From an uncultured Magnetococcales bacterium (GTDB taxonomy: Bacteria > Pseudomonadota > Magnetococcia > Magnetococcales > Magnetaquicoccaceae), in assembly GCA_903913345.1 (NCBI GenBank), contig CAIWLA010000340.1, positions 1 through 6,070 of the forward strand: a stretch of 6,070 bases of DNA, read 5' to 3'. Of the stretch, positions 1 through 6,070 are shown piece by piece; within the stretch, counting starts at the first letter, position 1; the number at the start of each line of letters is the position of its first letter. The position numbers and the translations under genes were made by a program. Under the pieces are notes generated by a model that saw only the letters and a program-made list of their open reading frames with translations, was not told the DNA's origin and did no database searches.

Positions 1-1
1 C

Positions 2-910
2 CGTTTCATGGAACATCTGGTCTATTGCCTCCCCTACCTGGGAACAACCCAAGTCCCTTACGGAAAAGGACTCGACTATCTGCTTTCAAAACAGGCCAAT
101 GATCGAGTCGATCTGGCCAAATCACAACTGGCTGGCATCAAGTTGCTCCTGCTGGCTGCGGTGTGGGTCTTTGTCCTGTACCTGATGGACATCGCCTTTT
201 TTGGCAAAATCGGGCAAACAGACGGTTTTACCTCTCCGATCCACCTCACACTGCACCACATTGATGGTCTGATCGACCTGGAGGCACAACAAAGACCCGC
301 ATTGGGTATTGTCTGGATCAGTCTTGTTGTGGACATGCTCTACGAAACCATGCAACTGGCCATCACCGGGCATATCATCATCGGTTGTCTACGTTTGTTC
401 GGCTTCAATCTCTTCCGCAATACCTACAAACCCCTATTGTCCACCTCCCTGGTCAATTTCTGGAACCGCTATTATTATTATTTCAAGGAATTACTGGTTG
501 ACTTTTTTTTCTTTCCAACCTATCTCTCTTTTTTCAAACATCAGCCCAAACTGCGCATCTTTGCCGCCACCATGGCATCGGCCTTTCTGGGCAATTTTTA
601 CTATCATTTTCTTCAACATTTTGATGTTTTTATCATTGGTGTAGATGATTTGTCATTTACAAAGTTTTATTCGTACTTTTTCTATTCCTTTGTCCTGGCC
701 ATCGGTATTTTTGTCAGCATATTGCGGGAGCAAAATCAGCGAGGCAAACCGCTCGTGGTTCGCCCGCCCCTCTTCGCCTCTTTGCTGACCGTGCAAAAGA
801 TTGCCGGTGTCTGGTTGTTCTTTGCCATGCTGCGCATTTGGGATCATCCCGGTTCCGCTTTTGTACAAGACACCACCTTCTTTCTCTCTCTGTGGGGGAT
901 TCACCTTTAA
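2..910 (+). CDS. MBOAT-family membrane O-acyltransferase, DltB/AlgI-like (5' end outside window)
   Basis: This is a multi-pass inner-membrane protein, probably moving an acyl or aminoacyl group from a cytoplasmic carrier to an envelope acceptor. Residues are counted from the ATG at position 8. The segment N138, P142, S145, S147, F151-W152, R154 has the spacing of the MBOAT hallmark seen in AlgI and DltB (N..xP..S.S...FWxRW). H200 in the following NFYYHF stretch sits where the family has its catalytic His. Hydrophobic segments lie near 43-65, 99-130, 181-204, 219-238 and 253-276. The first residues (LPYLG..QVPYGKGLDYL) resemble an internal family segment (PQLIAGPIVRY), and the frame stays open to the window edge, so roughly the first hundred or more residues are probably missing and the ATG at 8 is unlikely to be the true start. 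The gene is rich in Phe and Tyr codons and more AT-rich than its neighbours, as expected for such a membrane protein. The adenylation gene follows closely on the same strand. The fold is fairly sure; the substrate is inferred. Confidence 0.72.
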   Translation, partial: RFMEHLVYCLPYLGTTQVPYGKGLDYLLSKQANDRVDLAKSQLAGIKLLLLAAVWVFVLYLMDIAFFGKIGQTDGFTSPIHLTLHHIDGLIDLEAQQRPALGIVWISLVVDMLYETMQLAITGHIIIGCLRLFGFNLFRNTYKPLLSTSLVNFWNRYYYYFKELLVDFFFFPTYLSFFKHQPKLRIFAATMASAFLGNFYYHFLQHFDVFIIGVDDLSFTKFYSYFFYSFVLAIGIFVSILREQNQRGKPLVVRPPLFASLLTVQKIAGVWLFFAMLRIWDHPGSAFVQDTTFFLSLWGIHL

Positions 911-928
911 TCGACACAACGGATGAAC

Positions 929-932
929 AGGA
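929..932 (+). promoter_or_regulatory. Shine-Dalgarno site for the adenylation gene
   Basis: The bases AGGA end 8 bases before the ATG at 941. The in-frame ATG at 923 has no comparable site upstream. This favours 941 as the start. Starting at 923 would add only six residues (MNRITS), and the SD would then lie inside the coding region. Confidence 0.5.
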
Positions 933-940
933 TCACGTCC

Positions 941-2572
941 ATGTCTGCTTGCCAAGAGGCCAACATTGCCCACTGGTTTCATCGGAGTGCCACCCGGCAC
1001 CCCTCCCGTCCTGCCATGTTTGTCGAAGAACAACAGTACAGCTATTCGGAATTGCAGCAACAGGTCATCCCGATTGCCTCCACGATTGAACGCCAGGATC
1101 CCAATCCGGAAAACCCGGTGGCCGCCGTATTCGCCTACCGCTCGCTGACGGCTTATGCCTCGGTCCTGGCGATTGCCTATGCGGGCAAAGGGTATGTGCC
1201 GTTGAATCCCTATTTTCCCCTGGCCCGCAATCTGCGTATTGCCGACCTTTCCGGGGTGGAGATACTCATCCTGGATGCACTGTGCGCAGAACCGGCCCAG
1301 GATCTCCTGAACGCCATCCAGAAAAACATGACGGTTCTGCTGCCCGATCATCCCATCCTTCCCCCCTGGACCCAGCCGCTCTCCCGACATCGCTTTTTCT
1401 GCCAGGCGGATATTTTTGGTCCCGTGGCCTCCTTGCGGGCACCCAGACCTGGGGAGAACCCGATTGCCTATCTGCTCTTTACCTCCGGCAGCACGGGCGT
1501 TCCCAAGGGGGTTGTGGTCTCGTCCCATAACGTCAACGCCTTTGTCACCACCCTGCTGGAACGCTACCAACCCACGCCGGAAGATCGCTTTTCTCAACAC
1601 AGCGACATGACCTTCGACGCCTCGGTCTACGACCAGTTTGTCTGCTGGGCAGCGGGGGGCTGTCTGTACTCGATACCGCAAAAGATGCGCATGGCCCCTG
1701 CCCAGTTCATCCAGGACCACGCACTGACTTTTTGGGAGTCCGTACCGGCGGTCATCCATTTCATGAAACGGATGTACCTGCTCAAGCCGGGCACCTTTCC
1801 CTCGCTGCGCTGGAGTGTCTTCGGTGGTGAACAGCTCACTCAGGGGGCGGTGCAATGGTGGCAGGCCGCCGCTCCCCACAGTCGGATTGAAAACAGCTAC
1901 GGTCCCACCGAAGGAACCATCTGTATCACCGGCTATTTTTGGCAGACCGGACGCTCCGAGGCGGAGTGCCTCAATGGCATGGTCCCTATTGGCACTCCCT
2001 ATGCGGGTCAAACCGCCGCCCTGCTCGTCGATGGCCAACTGCTGCAAGAGAAAGAAGAGGTCAAGGGAGAACTCTGTCTCAGCGGCTCCCAGGTCACGCC
2101 CGGCTACTGGAACAATCCAACGGATACGGAACGGTGTTATCTGACCCTGGTCGATGCGCACGGTCAATCCAATCGCTGGTACAAAACCGGGGATCTGGTC
2201 ACCTGGAAACAGGGCGTGGGCTTTTATTATGTCGATCGAATAGACAGACAACTCAAAATCCGGGGCTACCGGGTGGAACTCGCCGAGATTGAGCATCTCC
2301 TGCGGGAGATCTCCGGGACCGATCAGGTGGCGGTGGTGGGCTGGCCCGCTGGCGGGGGCAACGTGACCAGTGTGATTGGATTTGTCTGCGGTTCCAGGCG
2401 TTCGGATGGGGAAATCCTGGCCGAGTGCGCCCAACGTCTGCCCCATTACATGGTGCCTCGCCAGCTCCAACGCCTCCCCCAACTGCCGTTGAACGCCAAT
2501 GGCAAGACGGATACCGGACAATTGCTGGCACTGATCACGACCGGACTGGAATCAAAACAGCCCCAGGGGTGA
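941..2572 (+). CDS. Stand-alone amino acid adenylation enzyme, DltA-like
   Basis: This cytoplasmic ANL-superfamily enzyme should activate an amino acid with ATP to the aminoacyl-AMP and load it on the phosphopantetheine arm of a carrier protein. From the start at 941 it has 543 residues, the size of one complete A domain. Core motifs are in order: A3 P-loop LLFTSGSTGVPKG (178-190), A4 FDAS (225-228), A5 NSYGPTEG (318-325), A7 YKTGDL (414-419), A8 RIDRQLKIRGYRVEL (433-447) and A10 NANGKTD (518-524) with catalytic Lys522. The protein stops soon after A10, so there is no fused carrier, condensation or thioesterase domain. This layout and the WESVP segment (DltA has WTSTP) point to DltA-type carrier ligases rather than an NRPS module. 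The Asp of A4, which binds the alpha-amino group in GrsA-type domains, is kept, so an alpha-amino acid is likely. The Cys of DltA in FCGE is Gly295 here (FGGE), so D-alanine should not be assumed. It starts 30 bases after the MBOAT gene and is probably co-transcribed with it. Confidence 0.9.
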   Translation: MSACQEANIAHWFHRSATRHPSRPAMFVEEQQYSYSELQQQVIPIASTIERQDPNPENPVAAVFAYRSLTAYASVLAIAYAGKGYVPLNPYFPLARNLRIADLSGVEILILDALCAEPAQDLLNAIQKNMTVLLPDHPILPPWTQPLSRHRFFCQADIFGPVASLRAPRPGENPIAYLLFTSGSTGVPKGVVVSSHNVNAFVTTLLERYQPTPEDRFSQHSDMTFDASVYDQFVCWAAGGCLYSIPQKMRMAPAQFIQDHALTFWESVPAVIHFMKRMYLLKPGTFPSLRWSVFGGEQLTQGAVQWWQAAAPHSRIENSYGPTEGTICITGYFWQTGRSEAECLNGMVPIGTPYAGQTAALLVDGQLLQEKEEVKGELCLSGSQVTPGYWNNPTDTERCYLTLVDAHGQSNRWYKTGDLVTWKQGVGFYYVDRIDRQLKIRGYRVELAEIEHLLREISGTDQVAVVGWPAGGGNVTSVIGFVCGSRRSDGEILAECAQRLPHYMVPRQLQRLPQLPLNANGKTDTGQLLALITTGLESKQPQG

Positions 2573-2674
2573 CAGATTTTGTGGTCATGTTTTTTTTTGG
2601 CTTCGCCCCACACCCTACCGGTGGCTCTGCCCCTGGACCCCACCAGGGGGATGATCCCCCTGGACCCACATACA
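2573..2674. other. Convergent intergenic junction
   Basis: These 102 bases separate the stop codons of the plus-strand adenylation gene and the minus-strand adaptor gene. They hold a T9 run (2590-2598) and a GC-rich tandem palindromic repeat. I see no gene here. On the plus strand the T-run precedes the strong hairpin; on the minus strand the hairpin is followed by GC-rich sequence and later an A-run. Neither is a canonical hairpin-plus-U-tract terminator, though the hairpins could still slow or end transcription from both sides. Confidence 0.6.
2612..2667. repeat. Tandem palindromic GC-rich intergenic repeat with alternative hairpins
   Basis: Two degenerate copies of one unit lie side by side: 2612-2636 (25 bases, begins ACCCTACCGGTGG, ends GCCCCTGG) and 2637-2663 (27 bases, begins ACCCCACCAGGGGG, ends CCCCCTGG). 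The start of a third, ACCC, follows at 2664. CCCTGGACCC occurs at 2631-2640 and again at 2658-2667. The second copy is a near-perfect palindrome: CCAGGGGGA (2643-2651) pairs with TCCCCCTGG (2655-2663) around the loop TGA. The same middle arm can instead pair with CCCCTGG at 2630-2636, so two hairpins exclude each other. GGCTTCGCC at 2599-2607 adds a small third one. This is the look of a dispersed intergenic repeat, but copy number in the genome cannot be seen here. Confidence 0.6.
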
Positions 2675-4216
2675 CTACAGGCCAATCCACCGCCGGGCCA
2701 CCGCCAGAGGACGCCGGGTCAACAGGGTGAACAGAGAGACACTCTGATGATAAATGCGCGCAAAACCGGCCAGACCAATGCGCGGAATCCGCTGCAAATC
2801 GGTAAAACGGGCCTTGATGCGATAGGCCAGAATCCCCTCCGATGTCACCTCCGCCTGATAGCTGGCATATTCCAGAACCCCCGGCAATGGGGCATCGGGA
2901 CGCACATTCAAAAACAGGGCGACCTCAGCCCCCACCTCCAACGTGATGGCATCGGCAACGGGCAGATGGATTTCCATCTCCACCTGCTGCGGGTCGGCCA
3001 GCATCAGGATGCGTTCGCCCAGTTTGACAGGCCGACCGATCCAGTCATTGCGGTCCGCAAAGACCGCAATGCCATGCCGGGTCGCCCGTACATCCACCCG
3101 ACTCAAGCGATCCGACAGAAAGTCCACATCGGCCTTCTTTTGCTCCAGACGTTTCTCCTGGAGGGTGGATTGTATCGCCCGTTGCGGGTCACGGGTGGCC
3201 TTTTGCACCGTCTGGCGATATTCGGCGGCGGCCACCTCCTGCTCCTTCCTGGCCGTCTCCAACTGATTGCGCAACTGGGTATCCTCCAGACTGAACAACA
3301 ACTGCCCCTCCTCCACCACTGCATTGGGTTCCACATGAAAACGGTCGATGACACCGGCCAGGGGCGAACGGATAAAGACAGGATTGGCCGCCGTCACCAC
3401 CGCCGGTGCCAGGACAGACTGGCGCACCGGAAAGGCCAACGAGGCCAAGGCCAGCAACAACGCAGAGCGTTTCAACACCCGACCCAGGTGCCACGGTTGG
3501 CCATACAGGGCGTCATTCCAACGGGCCAACACCGTGCGTCGGACCAACAGATTGTGCCAGACCAGGGCACACGTACCCGCCAACTCCTCCAACAGTTGCC
3601 GTTCGGCCTCTGGCCAGGGGGTTTCACGCGCCAAAAACAACCCACCCAAAACCTCGGTCTCGGAACGACCCCCACGGAAGAGAACCAGAGGGAGCCACAA
3701 CCCGTAAGCAGGCAACCATTCCGGCCACTCGGCCGCCACCGCAGCGGGCAGCGCGTCCGGCACCGAGAGGGAGCGGCTCCCGCCCGATCCGGCCAGGGAA
3801 GGGTCGGCACCCACCTCTTCGGGGTCGAGAAACAAGGCAAGGGAACCCCCTCCTCCGCTCCCCGCACTACCACCCAACTCTTTCAACACCGCCGAGAGCC
3901 AAAGGATATAGGGGGCATTCCGATCGGTGGTGGCCACCCCGGATACCGCCTCCACGTAACCACTGTTGTCCGCCGTGCCGCGCCACAAGGCCGCCTGACG
4001 AAACGAGGTGAGCAGACGGGTCTCGTTCACCATCATGAAAGTGAAAGCGGACGGATCGGTCATCCTCCTGGCCCTGCGCATCAGCCCCAACAGGGCCAGC
4101 AAAGGGATCAGGGGCTGTTGATTGGCCCCCGATGGATGGGGCGGCGGATGGGGCGGGGTACCCGCCCGCCCTGGAGCGTCCACCGCCGGACGCCCGGTCG
4201 CAGAGGGCACTGTCAT
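2675..4216 (-). CDS. HlyD-type membrane fusion protein with N-terminal GAF-like region
   Basis: This 513-residue protein is a periplasmic adaptor anchored in the inner membrane. Residues 1-35 are Pro-rich and may not be translated. About 60-225 form a region resembling the degenerate GAF-like domain found before some HlyD adaptors (LLEELAGTCALVWHNLL at 208-224), with a Gly/Ser-rich insert near 115-150. One hydrophobic helix (about 248-266) should place this part in the cytoplasm and the rest in the periplasm. There, lipoyl half-motifs lie at 275-310 (IRSPLAGVIDRFHVEPNAVV) and about 374-408, an alpha-hairpin at 311-373, and a beta-barrel from 409 to about 490. The C-terminal LLTRRPLAVARRWIGL resembles the tail of HlyD-like adaptors often encoded beside M50 site-2 peptidases. 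The ATG at 4216 overlaps the stop of the preceding gene as ATGA, favouring coupled translation. Start is not certain: Met46 (4081) and Met52 (4063) are in frame, and AGGAGG directly abuts Met52, too close for an ordinary SD. It is the last gene of the leftward set. Confidence 0.8.
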   Translation of the reverse strand: MTVPSATGRPAVDAPGRAGTPPHPPPHPSGANQQPLIPLLALLGLMRRARRMTDPSAFTFMMVNETRLLTSFRQAALWRGTADNSGYVEAVSGVATTDRNAPYILWLSAVLKELGGSAGSGGGGSLALFLDPEEVGADPSLAGSGGSRSLSVPDALPAAVAAEWPEWLPAYGLWLPLVLFRGGRSETEVLGGLFLARETPWPEAERQLLEELAGTCALVWHNLLVRRTVLARWNDALYGQPWHLGRVLKRSALLLALASLAFPVRQSVLAPAVVTAANPVFIRSPLAGVIDRFHVEPNAVVEEGQLLFSLEDTQLRNQLETARKEQEVAAAEYRQTVQKATRDPQRAIQSTLQEKRLEQKKADVDFLSDRLSRVDVRATRHGIAVFADRNDWIGRPVKLGERILMLADPQQVEMEIHLPVADAITLEVGAEVALFLNVRPDAPLPGVLEYASYQAEVTSEGILAYRIKARFTDLQRIPRIGLAGFARIYHQSVSLFTLLTRRPLAVARRWIGL

Positions 4217-5040
4217 GGCGGGGAGCGGGCAGGCAGGGTTTCTGATTCGCGGGTGGCCAACTGGGCCGTACCGCTCATGCCGGGCAGCAAATCCGGAAAA
4301 CGGCCATCGATGGCCCCGAACACCTTGACCGACTGACTGACTGAATCAATCAGGGCACCAAAGGCGACAATCTGGGCCGGATAGGAACGTTGGGTCTCCT
4401 CGATCGTCACATGAAACCGTTCACCCACCGCCCGCTGCGGCAGTTGCCGCGAAGGGAGCAGGAAAACCACCTCCAGGCTCTGTTCATCGAGAATTTCCAT
4501 GAGGGGATCGCCCGCCTTGACATATTGATGCTCCTGGGCCGACAAGGAGATGACCCGACCGGAGAAGGGGGCATGGATCTGGCAATGGTCTATTTTGACC
4601 TGGATGATCGCCAATTCGGCGCGGGCCTGGGCCATCTCGGCCTGGGCCACCCGTTCTTCCAGCTTGCTGGTGGCCTGGAGGCGGGAGAGACGCGCATTGA
4701 CCTGGGACTTGGCCTCTGCGGCATCCAGAATGGCGCGGGCACGCTGCATCTGGGCCATCTCCATGGCACAATCCAGGGAGACCAGCAAATCACCCTTTTC
4801 AAATCGACGCCCCTCTCTGGGGGCAATCTTCGTGATGCGCGCCGCCATTTCGCTGGACAACAGGGTGCGCCGTTTGGAAAACAGCTCCACCCGCCAGAGG
4901 GTGGTGGGTTCCGGCACGGTATTAAAGCCACTCCCCCCCGCAGAGGAGGGGCTGGGATGTTCATCCGCCCGGATCGCCTGCGCACCGCCACCCAGCCACA
5001 CCACCAGGACGAACCACCAGACAATCGTCCCCTTTTTCAT
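4213..5040 (-). CDS. Periplasmic adaptor (membrane fusion protein), RND/HlyD type, with signal peptide
   Basis: This 275-residue secreted adaptor should link an inner-membrane transporter with an outer-membrane or second adaptor partner. The start at 5040 is chosen because it gives a clear signal peptide (MKKGTIVWWFVLVVWLGGG, cleavage probably after AQA at 20-22); an upstream in-frame ATG at 5115 would run into the previous gene and bury the signal. Lipoyl halves lie at about 60-90 (ARITKIAPREGRRFEKGDLL) and 153-183 (IHAPFSGRVISLSAQE), separated by a coiled-coil hairpin (92-150) rich in Ala, Glu, Gln and Arg. A beta-barrel region follows at 186-262 and ends in the typical LLPGMSGTAQL. The protein is short for an RND adaptor (usually 350-400) and lacks most of the membrane-proximal domain. 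Two cysteines, C91 and C153, stand at the two ends of the hairpin. The gene begins 16 bases after the SPOR gene stop, and its TGA overlaps the next start, so all three are probably one operon. Confidence 0.85.
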   Translation of the reverse strand: MKKGTIVWWFVLVVWLGGGAQAIRADEHPSPSSAGGSGFNTVPEPTTLWRVELFSKRRTLLSSEMAARITKIAPREGRRFEKGDLLVSLDCAMEMAQMQRARAILDAAEAKSQVNARLSRLQATSKLEERVAQAEMAQARAELAIIQVKIDHCQIHAPFSGRVISLSAQEHQYVKAGDPLMEILDEQSLEVVFLLPSRQLPQRAVGERFHVTIEETQRSYPAQIVAFGALIDSVSQSVKVFGAIDGRFPDLLPGMSGTAQLATRESETLPARSPP

Positions 5041-5056
5041 CCCCAACCCACCGCCA

Positions 5057-6070
5057 TTACCGATCCCCCTCTGTCTCATCCGTCTCGCTGGCATTGGATT
5101 TTTTATCGGAAGCATCGGTTTTCTCCTTTTTGGGTGCCGATTTTTCAGCCGCTCCCCTCTCCCGTGCCTTCAGATCCCCCTCCCCCCTGGCTGGCGTGGA
5201 GGAGACCACCTCCGCCACCCCCCCCATGTCGGCCGCCTCGGCGGGCACAATCAGGCTGTCCACACCCGTGGCCAGCAGCAACAACCAGCGGAAAAAGAGG
5301 GCGCGATCCCTCTCCCGGAAATGGGCCAGACGCACAGAATAATGTCTTTTCTTTTGCTCATCAAGGGTGGGAATGGCCACGGGTTGAAACCCTTTGGCCG
5401 ACCATTCATCGATGATTTTTTTGGGATTGGCCGTCTCATCCAGGGCCGCCACCTGAATGGCAAAACCCGGCGGGGTGACGGATCCCGGTTGAGGAACAAA
5501 ACTGGCTGCTTCCCGGAAAATTTTCCAGCCATCGGTCTCCTTCCCCAGAATCATCAGCTTTCGGGAAAAATTTTGCACATGGTTGGAACGATACGACTCG
5601 TGAAACGCCACTTGCACAAAGGCAATCGCCCCCTTTTTCAGCAGCCCGTCCAGGGGAGCCGGCAACCCCGGAATGACCTCCAGGTTATCCAGATCCACCT
5701 GGAGAAAGGTCAACCCATGAAAGATTTCTTTGGTCCGTTTCCGCCACATTTCCAGGGATTGTCCATGGGCGGGGGTAAACTTCTCCCCCGCATAAAAGGC
5801 CCAGTAGGCCTCCGGATTGCGCTGGGACCAAGCCGTGGCCCAGGACTGCAACAGGGCCTGCACCTCGGCCACCATTTTGGGATCGGCCTCTTCCCCGCCC
5901 TTTTTCTCCAGAACGGGTGGTGACACCCCCTCCGCTGCGTTCACCTGGGCGGAAGAGGGCTTCACCCCATCTGCTTTGCCCGTCTTGGCAGAGGGCGGTA
6001 TGGCCGCCTTCGGCTTCCCTTCCTGGGCTACAGGAGGTTCTACAGCGGGGGCCTTTTTCTCTGGAGCCGC
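5057..6070 (-). CDS. Cds6-type NTF2-like and SPOR domain envelope protein (5' end outside window)
   Basis: The reading frame is open to the right edge, so the gene starts beyond it; the in-frame GTG at 5965 is probably internal. The visible 337 residues begin with a Pro/Ala/Lys-rich linker of about 60 residues. About 66-190 form an NTF2-like (SnoaL-like) domain of the kind at the C-terminus of Cds6-family L,D-transpeptidases: SWATAWSQRNPEAYWAFY with W77, W81 and Y89, and closing DGWKIFREA. A SPOR domain follows at about 202-276 (GFAIQVAAL at the start, HYSVRLAHFRERDRAL in the second half, VDSLIVP at the end). The tail is highly charged (Lys, Glu, Asp, Ser). SPOR domains bind denuded glycan strands of peptidoglycan, so a periplasmic site near the wall or division site is likely. 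No transpeptidase catalytic motif is visible; if present it would lie upstream. It is followed after 16 bases by the adaptor gene, linking it to the export machinery. NTF2-like assignment is good, SPOR assignment moderate to good. Confidence 0.72.
   Translation of the reverse strand, partial: AAPEKKAPAVEPPVAQEGKPKAAIPPSAKTGKADGVKPSSAQVNAAEGVSPPVLEKKGGEEADPKMVAEVQALLQSWATAWSQRNPEAYWAFYAGEKFTPAHGQSLEMWRKRTKEIFHGLTFLQVDLDNLEVIPGLPAPLDGLLKKGAIAFVQVAFHESYRSNHVQNFSRKLMILGKETDGWKIFREAASFVPQPGSVTPPGFAIQVAALDETANPKKIIDEWSAKGFQPVAIPTLDEQKKRHYSVRLAHFRERDRALFFRWLLLLATGVDSLIVPAEAADMGGVAEVVSSTPARGEGDLKARERGAAEKSAPKKEKTDASDKKSNASETDETEGDR

Noticed and set aside
653..2521. A 622-codon open frame on the minus strand opposite the adenylation gene
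   Set aside because: It lies antisense to a gene with all A-domain motifs, has a Gly/Arg/His-rich composition without recognisable domains, and seems to come from codon bias in the real gene.
941..2572. The adenylation gene as a fragment of an NRPS assembly line
   Set aside because: The protein starts with a natural A-domain N-terminus and ends shortly after A10; there is no carrier or condensation sequence in the window and the neighbour is an MBOAT protein.
2573..2598. T9 run after the adenylation gene as an intrinsic terminator
   Set aside because: Only a three-base-pair stem (CCC/GGG around CAG) lies before it, and it overlaps the stop codon region; the strong hairpin comes after the T-run, the wrong order for a plus-strand terminator.
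2643..2663. The strong palindrome as a transcription factor operator
   Set aside because: It lies between convergent stop codons, far from any start, and is part of a tandem repeat; an operator role has no support.
2579..4336. A 585-codon open frame on the plus strand opposite the large adaptor
   Set aside because: It is rich in Arg, Gln, Pro and His, has no known motif, runs across the repeat and across the ends of two adaptor genes, and is antisense to a clear HlyD-type protein.
4550..5923. A 457-codon open frame on the plus strand opposite the small adaptor and the SPOR gene
   Set aside because: It spans two genes on the opposite strand, has low-complexity Pro/Arg/Ser composition and no domain; it is a shadow frame.

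Overview
The window looks like chromosomal DNA from a Gram-negative proteobacterium. It encodes periplasmic adaptor proteins of the RND/HlyD type, a SPOR domain and a Cds6-type NTF2-like domain, all parts of a double-membrane envelope. The dispersed-type palindromic GC-rich repeat between the two gene blocks and the overall protein style would fit a magnetococcus-like lineage. That taxonomic guess is weak and rests on impression, not on a search.

Left block (plus strand, about 1-2572): two genes in tandem. The first, cut by the left edge, is a multi-pass membrane protein with the MBOAT signature (DltB/AlgI-like O-acyltransferase fold). The second is a complete, stand-alone amino acid adenylation enzyme with all core motifs and no carrier domain, in the manner of DltA. 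Together they resemble the activation and transfer ends of a D-alanylation (Dlt)-like pathway. The adenylation pocket differs from DltA at positions that should change substrate choice: Gly replaces the DltA Cys, and Glu lies at the position equivalent to 278 of GrsA. I infer an aminoacylation system for an envelope molecule with an amino acid that may not be D-alanine. The carrier protein such a pathway needs is not in the window.

Junction (2573-2674): the two blocks converge on about 100 bases holding a T9 run and a tandem GC-rich palindromic repeat that can form alternative hairpins. No canonical intrinsic terminator is visible for either side.

Right block (minus strand, 6070 down to 2675): three genes read leftwards as an apparent operon. 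First is the C-terminal part of a Pro/Ala/Lys-rich protein with a Cds6-type NTF2-like domain and a SPOR domain (cut by the right edge). Second is a small periplasmic adaptor with a signal peptide. Third is a larger adaptor in which a cytoplasmic GAF-like region is followed by one membrane helix and a periplasmic HlyD-like part. The last two overlap by ATGA. Two adaptors plus a peptidoglycan-associated protein suggest an envelope-spanning export or surface-assembly machine. Its pump, peptidase or outer membrane partner must lie beyond the right edge or elsewhere.

No tRNA, rRNA, CRISPR array, insertion sequence or phage gene was recognised.
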